Shown piece after piece: positions 10,840-19,501 of a stretch of DNA of 48,725 nucleotides. The translations under genes and the position numbers were made by a program. Where the stretch lies: positions 148,012 to 196,736 of the forward strand of contig JNVV01000045.1 in the NCBI GenBank assembly GCA_000733355.1, written 5' to 3'. Positions within the stretch are counted from its first letter, which is position 1, and each line of letters begins with the position of its first letter. The notes beneath the pieces are model-generated. The model was not told the origin of the DNA. It was given only the letters and a program-made list of their open reading frames with translations, and ran no database searches. The DNA comes from Falciphora oryzae. Its lineage: Eukaryota > Ascomycota > Sordariomycetes > Magnaporthales > Magnaporthaceae.

Positions 10840-10844
10840 AAAAC
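10840..10844. repeat. AAAAC target-site duplication, right copy
   Basis: Identical to 4357-4361; fixes the right boundary of the retrotransposon. Confidence 0.9.
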
Positions 10845-10960
10845 AACGGAAGGGCTCCTCGTGCGAGCCCTCTAGATACATATATCCCAATCACGGAAGC
10901 CGCGGGGTGCGGTCGTCTAAGGCCAGTCCCGGTGCCGGGCCTGACTTGCGACTTGCACCG

Positions 10961-11020
10961 CCTCCGTGCATGACCGGTAATCTCCGTGCATGACCCGTAA
11001 TCACCGTTCATGACCGGTGG
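10961..11020 (+). repeat. Three tandem 20-bp repeats inside the DNA transposon
   Basis: Units at 10961, 10981 and 11001 share the core CCGT(G/T)CATGACC(G/C)GT with one to five differences each. They lie in the GC-rich interior between the Gypsy insertion and the right TIR. Subterminal repeats can be transposase-binding sites, but that is only a possibility here. Confidence 0.8.
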
Positions 11021-11144
11021 TCCCCATTGCCGGTCCCTCCGTGTCAGAGAGGCGGGGCCTCTCAGTCCCGGAGTCCCTAGTCATTGGGGATTCCCCTTGC
11101 CCGTGCTTCTACCTGTCGTGCGACCTCTTGCTGCCCTTCCAACA

Positions 11145-11564
11145 TTTTTATTTCCTTTATATTTAATATGTATTTTTTGTTTTTATTTTCAAACTTACAT
11201 ATTTAATTGTAGGAAATATACGGAAATGCAAATCTAATATACAATAAAAGCCCGAAAATTCAATTTTCTGTTTATATATTTTATATATTTTTACGATTTT
11301 GTTTTAATTTATTATTACAAATTTAAAAAGGTGGGTCCGTTTTTTCCACTTTTCTTTTCAATTCCGGATTATACACGTTACCGAAAACTTGAAATTACGC
11401 GTATAGCAGTTTTAGAAAGCCCAAGAATTTAGCTTTCGTTTACTCCTTCGTACGTATTTTTGCGATTTTATTTGGATTTATTGTCGCTAGTATAAAAAGG
11501 TGCGTCGTGGTTGGAGCGGGGTGGCGGAAAGTGGGGGGGGGGTCGGAAAACGGGGGTCTTGACT
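11145..11564 (-). repeat. Right 420-bp terminal inverted repeat
   Basis: Inverted partner of 3547-3966, same length, ending GGGGGTCTTGACT before the TA duplication at 11565-11566. The C10/G10 homopolymer has the same length in both copies. Confidence 0.93.
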
Positions 11565-11774
11565 TAATTTATAGCAAGGTCATGCTCGAGCGCTGCAGCT
11601 CCATCGGAAAAAAAGGCACAGGGGAAAGGATTCAACAGCGAAACAAGAAGTTACTCTAACAGGATAGCCTAATGGCACGCTGTGCTACCCATCAATGTCA
11701 ACCATTGTGGCGAACCTTGTTCTCCAAACTATTAACCGGTCTTCTAGAACGCAAACGGCGGTCCATCCAAGAAA

Positions 11775-14700
11775 CTACACCGCCAGCTCCGCCTCAGCCT
11801 CCCCGGCCTTTTTCACAATGGCGTCCCGCTCCCCTGCCGTGTACACGCCGGCCGAGACGAATTGCGCCGCCACCTCCCTCACGGCGCGCACGAACGCGGC
11901 GTGGTCGCCGAACGGGGCCCGGTCCCACACGACGTCCAGAAACGTCGGCCCGTCGGTGCCCGGGGCGCTGACTCCCTGGACCGGCACGTCGTAGCGCGGC
12001 AGGCCGTCGTTGCGCTTGCGGTTGGGCACGCCGGCGTCGAGCCGCCCGAACACGACGCGCGGCTCCACACGCCGGAAGTAGGACGACGCGGCCTGCCTGT
12101 CGCCGATGTAGTAGGGGCGCACGGTCAGGTTCTGCCTGTTGTTGCTGTTCGCCGCGGCGGCGCTGAAGAGCGTGTCGCCTGCGGGCGTGCTGCCGCCCGT
12201 TGCCACGACGGCGGCGCGCGCGTAGTCGCCGTCCAGCTTGAGGTGCTTGTAGAGCGACAGCTCCCAGTAGCCGCTGTTGCTCCCGGAGTTGGAGGGCGGG
12301 CGGCCGACGATCTGGAGCAGCACGGGCCCCCACATGATGGCCTGGGTGTCGGGCCGGTCGGTGGCGCGCTCGACGCGGACGCGGAACGGCATCTGCATCT
12401 CGACCGTGTCGCCTGCCCGCCATGCGCGGCTGAGGGTTAGGTACGTCCCGGGCACGGCCTGCCCGTCTGTCTGCGCCTCGCCGTTGATCGTCACCTTGAC
12501 GCTGCCCTTTTGCGCCCAGGCGGGCACGCGCAGCTTGATGTCGAGCGGACCCTGGCCAGCAGCCGTGATGGTGAACTTGGTCTTGTCGCCGCGCGGGAAG
12601 GTGGTCTCCTGCTTCACCGCGAAGCCCTTACCCTCCCACTTCAGCGTGGAGGGGACGTACAGGTTCACCCAGAGCGCGGAGCCGTCGGCCGAGCGCAAGT
12701 AGACCGTCTCCTGGTACTTGGTGTGGCTTTCGAGGCCGCTGCCGCCGCAGCAGGTGCCTGTGTTGCCATAATCGCGCGAGGCACCTGGCGTTAGGGGCTG
12801 GAAGTAGGTAAGCTGCGGGTCCCCGGTGGTGGCCGTGTCGGCGCGGGACCCGGCGATCATGTTGAACAGGCCGCGTTCGTAGCCGTCCATGTATGTGGCG
12901 TTGTGCTCGTGCATAAACAGGTTGCGCGCCAGCTTGAGCATGTTGTACGTCGTGCACGTCTCGGCGCCGTTCTCGGCGATGGCGTTGGCGATGTTGCCGC
13001 GGTTCTGGAACATCTCGGCGTTGTTGTTGGAGCCGGGGTAGTTGCCGCCGGTGCCTCCGTGGGCGAATTGTCGGTGCGGAAACACCCAGCCGTAAAAGTT
13101 CCTGGCCGCGTCCAGGTAGTCCTGCTCTCCGCTCTGCTCGAAGATCCTCAGGTATCCAATAAACTGGGGGACGTGAGTGTTGGCATGGAGTCGGTCGGTT
13201 CGGCGCGGGCCTGGGTTTTTGTCGTGGGTCACGACTAGGATATCGCGATCTTGCACTGCGGCGTCGAACAGAGAGGCACGATTGTCAAAGGCCTTGGCCG
13301 TCTCCAGATGGCGAGAATCGCCGGTCAGCTCGTAGATCTCGGGGAACACCTCGTTTGCGCCGCCAAACTCGCCGGCAATGTAGAGATCCCACATCCTGTT
13401 GAGGTCGCCCCTTGTCAAATTTCCGGTGTAGCCCGGCTGGTTCTTGTCCCCAATCGTCAGTGCCAGGTGCGCCCAGTCGGCCATCTTGACCACGACATCG
13501 AGGGCTTGCGAGTTGTTGGTGTTGTAGTAGGCGTCCAGAAGCCCTCGCATGATCTTGTGCTGCGTATACCAGGGCGCCCAGGTATTGGTCCCAGCATCGC
13601 CTCCGTAGATCGCCCAGCGTGGCGGACCGAGCCTCAAGACCGTGTCCTCGGGGAGTGCGCCCACGTAGCCGGGGTGGGTAGGGACCCAGGCTGAAGGCCC
13701 AGACCCTCGATCGGCCACGATGCCGGCGTCCCGGCCGTTTGGCGAAGCGTCCACCAGCCTGGTTCCGCTGTCTTCGTCGAAACGGTACCACGCAATGTTT
13801 CCACCGCCTGTCGTGCCCACCGCCGAAGCCTGCAGAGACTGCACCTCGGCTGCGCTCAGCGCCCGGTTGAAGACGTGAAACTCGTCAATGGTGGCGCTGA
13901 GCGGCGCGTCTCCGTACTGGGACCGGCCGATCCAGCGATTGCCCGGATTGCCCAGGCTGGTCGGGTTCAACGCCATGCCCTTGTTGGTGCCAGCCACCTG
14001 GCCGTTGACGTACATGACGCCCGTAGTGCCCTCGAGGGTGACGGCGATGTGCACCCACTCGTTGGTCGGAAGCGCCGTCTTGCCGTTGATCTGCTGCTCC
14101 TGTCCTGAACCGCCAGTGGTGATGGCAAATCGGGGCGCAAAGCTGGGCTGGTCGGCGCGCGGTGTCAGGAACATGTTGACCGCCGTGTCTTTGCCAAAGT
14201 CGAAGAGGCGAGCCCATGTCTGGTTGGACGCCAGCTTCACCCAGGCCGCAAAGGTGAAGTCGCGCAGCTGGTTTATGGTCTCCTGCGGAAGCGTCACATA
14301 CTGCTGCTCCTGGGCGCCGTGGTTCAGCTGCAGCGCGTTGCCGAACTTGCCCGCCACGCGGCCGACAGTCTCGTTATTCCCTGGCTGCTGTCCACCAGAG
14401 CCGCCGCCCATCCTCGCAGTGATGGCTTTTTGGCAGGCTGCCAACTCCTGAACCATCCAGTCGAGCTTGGTCTTGAAAACCTGCTCGCCCTGGTCGGCGT
14501 ATGCTTGGGAGAGCGCCGTCATATAGTGGCCTGCCCAGTGGCCGCTCAGCAGACCGCCGTCTTCCCATCCACCCGGCACCGCGACGCCGCCCGGGTTGGG
14601 CCGGCCGGCTTGGTTGTCGAAGAGGACTAGGAACCGCCGCTCGTCGTACTCGCGCAGGAAGTCCTTCATCCGATCGCGTTTTTCCTGCAGCAGCCCATCG

Positions 14701-14876
14701 CCCAGGCGGACCTGGTCGAGCCGGAAGGGTCGCACCGGCGCTGTACCGCCGGGGCCTGGGTCTGCAGGCACATTTGCTGCTGAGACGTGTGCGGTGCCTA
14801 CAAGGGCCATGAGCCCTAGGCCAACTGCCTGAAGCAGCCGGCGCGGACCAGACCGAGGAGCTGCGCAGTCAGCCAT
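11775..14876 (-). CDS. Secreted GH127 (DUF1680) glycosidase with inserted LamG domain
   Basis: A single 1033-codon frame without introns. GH127 enzymes are mostly beta-L-arabinofuranosidases acting on plant glycans. Residues 1-34 are a signal peptide (twin arginine, then LLQAVGLGLMALVG, cleavage after VSA). The catalytic (alpha/alpha)6 domain starts with RLGDGLLQEKRDRM (57-70) and GHWAGHYMTALS, is interrupted at about 160-400 by a LamG/concanavalin jellyroll (FTFAAWVKL, WVHIAVTLEG, IDEFHVFNRALS), and resumes with TQHKIMRGLLDAYYNT (438-453). Catalytic and zinc residues fit the family: E621 or a neighbour, E639-T-C641 (AETCTTYNM), C709-C710 (GTCCGG). A beta-sandwich follows (LRVPAW, IMWGPVLLQ). 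The same domain order is familiar from actinobacteria; lack of introns in 3.1 kb and a transposon 210 bp downstream suggest horizontal acquisition. Start codon ATG at 14876. Confidence 0.92.
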   Translation of the reverse strand: MADCAAPRSGPRRLLQAVGLGLMALVGTAHVSAANVPADPGPGGTAPVRPFRLDQVRLGDGLLQEKRDRMKDFLREYDERRFLVLFDNQAGRPNPGGVAVPGGWEDGGLLSGHWAGHYMTALSQAYADQGEQVFKTKLDWMVQELAACQKAITARMGGGSGGQQPGNNETVGRVAGKFGNALQLNHGAQEQQYVTLPQETINQLRDFTFAAWVKLASNQTWARLFDFGKDTAVNMFLTPRADQPSFAPRFAITTGGSGQEQQINGKTALPTNEWVHIAVTLEGTTGVMYVNGQVAGTNKGMALNPTSLGNPGNRWIGRSQYGDAPLSATIDEFHVFNRALSAAEVQSLQASAVGTTGGGNIAWYRFDEDSGTRLVDASPNGRDAGIVADRGSGPSAWVPTHPGYVGALPEDTVLRLGPPRWAIYGGDAGTNTWAPWYTQHKIMRGLLDAYYNTNNSQALDVVVKMADWAHLALTIGDKNQPGYTGNLTRGDLNRMWDLYIAGEFGGANEVFPEIYELTGDSRHLETAKAFDNRASLFDAAVQDRDILVVTHDKNPGPRRTDRLHANTHVPQFIGYLRIFEQSGEQDYLDAARNFYGWVFPHRQFAHGGTGGNYPGSNNNAEMFQNRGNIANAIAENGAETCTTYNMLKLARNLFMHEHNATYMDGYERGLFNMIAGSRADTATTGDPQLTYFQPLTPGASRDYGNTGTCCGGSGLESHTKYQETVYLRSADGSALWVNLYVPSTLKWEGKGFAVKQETTFPRGDKTKFTITAAGQGPLDIKLRVPAWAQKGSVKVTINGEAQTDGQAVPGTYLTLSRAWRAGDTVEMQMPFRVRVERATDRPDTQAIMWGPVLLQIVGRPPSNSGSNSGYWELSLYKHLKLDGDYARAAVVATGGSTPAGDTLFSAAAANSNNRQNLTVRPYYIGDRQAASSYFRRVEPRVVFGRLDAGVPNRKRNDGLPRYDVPVQGVSAPGTDGPTFLDVVWDRAPFGDHAAFVRAVREVAAQFVSAGVYTAGERDAIVKKAGEAEAELAV

Positions 14877-17800
14877 ACCCGGGCGTCCAAGGGGGCGGCT
14901 TTTTGGACTCGTCTGGTGTTGTTGACATTTTTGCGCGGACGAGGGATCTATCTAAATACTTCTCCGGGATGCAACGGTGGCAGCGGAGGCTTGATATCCA
15001 TTCGAGAGTCACATGGATAGAGGTGCCATTGAGGGGAGGGGTTTGATAAGGCGCGTCTTGCCGCCAAGTTGGTACTGGCCCCTCCTCGTCGGCGCATCCC
15101 TGTCTGCCCCAGCACATCCGCATGGAATAGGAAGGAGGCGGGACTGCCGTCGGCGAACAACCCGGCTCGACGCGACGTCGGCTCGGCTTAGAGTAGCCCG
15201 ATAGCCCAACCGGTTGGTACAGGAAAATGATGAATTAACTTCCACCTCCAAAGGCCGGTGGAGAGTTCTGTATGTACACAGAAAAAAAGATAGGGATTGA
15301 AACACTTTTGAAAGGTATTAAAATTTTTCCGAGTGGAAGCTTTTTATATGTGCTAATTAATTATCAGCATTTTTTTTATACGAAAATCTTGAATTCTTGT
15401 CATTACACCCTTGTAACCATACGGAATCAGATACACCTTGTTTCTATTCTCGCCGCTTCTGAGGGAAATCTAAGCCTTTAATTCTATCACGCCCGATGAG
15501 AAAGAGGTGTGGCTGTATACGGTGGATTTGACGACATAACATCTTCCGGCTTCACCAGACGTAGAGGCTGTAAGCACGCGGATGTTGCGTTTGTCTCTTG
15601 AGCATACCAATCCTACTAACTGGAGCTGGAAACAATCATCTTCCTTGGTAGTAATCGTCTGCAATCTCCCGCTGATGCTAACACTGCAACATCTGGCAAA
15701 TTAGCACCTTCTTCGCCGATTACCTGCAAGAGCAACCCCTCGACCACGTGTGCACTCCGGGCATGGATGAGGGCCATGAGGGATGGGAGCTGGGCGAGTA
15801 CGGCTCCCCACGCTCCGTAATCGGTTTTGAACAGCACAGGGATATTATGCGAACCCATGGATGGGCCGGCGAGGAGTGGAACCGTGAGGAGGCTCGGACA
15901 AGGGTCGATCGCTTGTGTACGGATAATACTGAGGATGAGAATGCAAGCGACGAAGAGGCCGAACTTATACTTCCTAAATAGAATTAGTTAATACGATCTT
16001 GTTATTAGCAGTCATGGTTGGGTACTAGTTGACTGGAGCGGCAGTTACGAAAAGGGGCTTGTAAATGTGTGTGATGGCTTTAAATGTAACTTGAAGTCGA
16101 TCTATTCTAATATATAATTAGGTGTTGCGGATATCCTATCAGGCTCGGGGTGTGGGCCGTGAAAGATGGTGCTTTAAAAACGCTTCAGATACCAGAGCAA
16201 ACCCACCAAAGTATCTAAGTTTTTCTATACTTTCAAAACCCTCTCTAGTTCTCATTCAAGGGTTTCGTGGACATACTGGGACACCATCTTCACCCGGACG
16301 GAGCTGTGGACTGGGCCGTTCATATTCAAGCTGCACATAACCGCCGCTGATGTGTGGCCCTCTTCACGCACGTCGCGTTGCACTTCATTATTTCTACAGA
16401 TTCCATTTTATTGTACTCATCGCGGGAGCGTCCGCCATGGCATACCCAAATCTGCCCCCCTGGCTGCGGGCTGTGGCGCCAGACGACCCAGGGGCCCAAG
16501 ACCTCCCACACAACGATGAGGCCGTTCATCGAGACGAATGCACGCTCGAGGTAATCGGGAGGGACGCCAAAGTGGAAACTTATCTCTATCAATAGTGCCG
16601 AGAAAGACTGTTATTCTGACGAAGCCTCTCTAGGAAAAAGGAGAGGGCTGGCAATGCGTAGAGGGGTTGGGGAACCTGTCAAGGGATTATCAAGGCTTTG
16701 GTCATTTCGGCTTGTTATGGACAAGCTCGATATTCGAAACCGTAGCAACCTTCAGCCACGTGCAAAGCCCAGAAACCATATCTTGATTGTCTTGTTTGGG
16801 GTTTTGTCGCACGTCTTTGGCTTTCCCGCTTGGCGTTAATTTGTCCTTTCGAACCCTCTTGTATCCTGCCACCGTCAAGCGCATTGACGTATCCACTCAG
16901 TACTGCTGTGTGTGGTCGGGCAGAAAGGCGGCATGTGGCGGCCTGGCTTGGCTGGTCGCCTGTCTGCAGGTTGGATTTCCCCGCTCTCAGCGCTCGAAGC
17001 TAAGGGCCAACGAGACCCCTGGCGGCAAGGATTAGGGGGCGCGTGCGTTGTGCTAGTGTGGGATGGAAACAGCACGCTTTGGTGCCGCCCAACGCCTAAA
17101 CGAACAGAAAAAGAAAAAATGAAAGCTGCCGGCCGGTCGGCGTGTGACGAGGGAGGGCATCCACGTCAACTTGACCGCCTGCTAGGCTCGATCTGGATGG
17201 AGCCGCAGATGTGGTCATCGTGGCACGCGGCCGCCCTGTCTCGCCCTTGAGAATGCCTCGGGAAGCAGGTTTCCTGCGGTCATTCCATGTCGGAGGGTTG
17301 GAGCTTGTCCCTGGGGGCCAGAGGCTTCCGAGAGGTCAGCGGCGAGGGGCAAAGCCAGGGTAGGTCAGGCAAGGCGGCGCCCTGCTTGCCTGCGCCCGGG
17401 CAGGTGCTCGGGTGCACCACCTAGCCAAGCGCCGAAGGTGTAGATTGAGGGGGCGAAAAGCAGAAGCGCATGTCCTTGAGAGTTTTCCGGCCTCTAACAA
17501 CAAGCCGGGCGTCTGAGACAAGCAGCTTTGTCAGACACGCGCGGCAGCTCCGTGGGGGAGGTTGGGTTAGGTTAAGGAGACACACGTCCGTCCTCAATAG
17601 TCTGCCGGTCTAGGAGCTGGCGACGGACGCTGGTGCTGGCTCGGCCTTCTGATCAGAAAAGAGGGTGACGGGAATGCATCATTTGACGACCGCCTGCCTG
17701 CCGCTGCTGGAAATGGAGGCGTTCGTTCTCGGGTGCTAGCTCTTGCCGTCTGATCGTTGAGGGCGGGGGTGTTCGTCGGTTGACAAGGCCAGATTTCGAC

Positions 17801-18900
17801 CACCTAGATTGAGAGCTGGCACGAGCTTTCCATCCCAGCGTCCATTATAATCCAGGCTCCATGGGAAGCCGACGGTTTCCTTCCTTCGCGGCACCCACCC
17901 ACCACCAAGGCAGGCAGGCTGCAGAGTTCCTTCCGTTTTTAACGGCTGATTGACACACCACTTTTCAGGTCCGTCCAACGCACTGGTACATGACCTAATA
18001 GACAACCAAACCTAGCGGGCTAGCCGGGCGACGTTTCTGTCGACTGATCTCAACTAGACGCGATCTCCCCCGCCAGCCCTGAACATACTTCTCCCGATAC
18101 TCTTCTCAGTGCCTCTTCCGGTCTGATCTGGCATTGCCCTGCCAGACCTTGCCAGCAAACCTAGGGGCACGGCCGCACCCGGGATACCCGGTCGCCGTTC
18201 CCGATCCAACCCAGCGCGGCCCTCTGACAGACTCGTCATTGCCTATCCCGGCCAACCTTTATTCCAACCCAGCATTTGAGAAGCACCGCGCGCCAAGCCC
18301 AACCATCGTGTTGTTTGGCGACGGCCCCAGCGGGCTTCGATTGACGCGCGTTGTCCAACCGCCTGTTTCGACAGAGCAGCGCCCGCAGCTCTCAGCAAGG
18401 TGCTGCACTGGCCGCCTCCGCTTCCATCTGACTGGCTGTGGGTAGCTGCATGATGCATCGTCCGGACCCCGAAGAAGAAAATAGAAAAAAGAAAAACGCT
18501 CGGAGCTGCATGCTGACTTTTTACTTGGCTAGGACAAGTGCGCGCACGTGCTGTTTATCGGGGCAGGCAGCTGAGCCCAAACAAACACAAGCCCCTCTCT
18601 CGGCCCAAAGAGCGCCTCTTCTCCAAGCCCGACGCGGGACGAGGCGTCTGGTACCTCCCAACCTGCCCACGCACTGCAGGTCTTGTCCCTCGTCGCCATC
18701 CTCGTCACCCTATCTGAGGTCTGGCATCATCCACTCCATTGTTCTCCCCGCCTCGCCATTCCCCAAGGACAGCCCTGGCCACCACCAAACGACTGGGCAA
18801 GAAAGGGAGACAGCTAGCCATCGATCTCGGTGACTATCGCCGAAGAGCTGCCGGGTCTCCCTCTCGGTCTCCCTCGAATAGCCTAAGCCATTAGAAACGC
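14877..18900. other. Gene-poor interval
   Basis: It contains the GH127 promoter and scattered ORFs of 60-110 codons on both strands without family motifs. Segments 15260-15480 and 15985-16130 are AT-rich. The minus frame 15858-15616 has some coding-like composition (GAWGAVLAQLPSLMALIHA), but I could not extend or identify it. No RNA gene or repeat was recognised. Confidence 0.5.
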
Positions 18901-18912
18901 CGGCTGCCCGAG

Positions 18913-19018
18913 GTAAGTCCCGGTCTCGCTGCTCGCCTTCCAGGATTGCACCCTGCTCTGTTTTCTCACGTGCTCCCACGTTTTTTCGTTTCTTTCTCTT
19001 CACCACTCCGCAACACAG
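18913..19018 (+). promoter_or_regulatory. Possible 5'-UTR intron of the E2 gene
   Basis: CGAG|GTAAGT at 18913, a perfect donor, is followed by a strong pyrimidine tract and AACACAG at 19018. The interval lies about 480 bp before the E2 ATG. Upstream ATGs remain between the acceptor and the start, so the leader structure is uncertain. Confidence 0.3.
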
Positions 19019-19501
19019 CTTGTAATATTCCCCCGAATGCGGTTCTTGCCGTCATCCATGATACCAATCCAGTCGTGAAAACCTTGGGGGCGATGATGTC
19101 TCGACGGGTGCATTCTTTTCGACGGCGTATTTGACTTCCTGGCTTGCCTTCAATTAAGCCTACATCTTCATCGGTGCCCTCCTTTGGTCACCGCCTTGGT
19201 TGTCTCCCCATCGGCTCTTTCATGGACAAAATTGTCGACTGCGATATCGTCACCAATCATGACTTCTACTCGTTTGGCTCTCATACAAGTCTTTTAAGCC
19301 ACATTCTCTGTCCGTGTGCACAACGGAACGTTGGTGTATTAATCCGTTCTCGCTAGCTTTGCCTTTCCACGCAGGCTCCAGCCCTGCCACCCACTCCCTT
19401 ACTACCCGCGCGCGAGACACCATATAAACAAAACAAAGCTGCTGCCGCCCGTCCTCCTCCCAAGCCGTTTGCTGCCTCCATAAGCACGAGAAACCGTCAT
19501 C

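Larger units (their letters stand above)
3547..11564. mobile_element. Fot1/pogo-like DNA transposon with 420-bp TIRs, carrying a nested Gypsy element
   Basis: The ends are inverted copies starting AGTCAAGACCCCCG and running into a C10 tract, flanked by TA. AGTCAAG...C-run termini and TA duplications are typical of fungal Fot1/Pot2-type elements. Without the Gypsy insert and its 5-bp duplication the element is about 1.5 kb. No DDE transposase frame is visible, so it is non-autonomous or an internally deleted derivative. The interior right of the Gypsy element (10845-11144) is GC-rich and holds three 20-bp repeats; the interior left is AT-rich and holds a 308-bp palindrome. TIRs of 420 bp are much longer than the roughly 40-100 bp usual in this group. 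Family assignment rests on the termini only. Confidence 0.8.

Noticed and set aside
3545..11566. Reading the 420-bp end repeats as LTRs of one giant retroelement
   Set aside because: They are inverted, not direct, and flanked by TA; the true direct LTRs lie inside at 4362-4858 and 10426-10839.
15616..15858. Minus-strand ORF with GAWGAVLAQLPSLMALIHA, coding-like
   Set aside because: Could not be extended by splicing or assigned to a family; mentioned in the spacer entry only.
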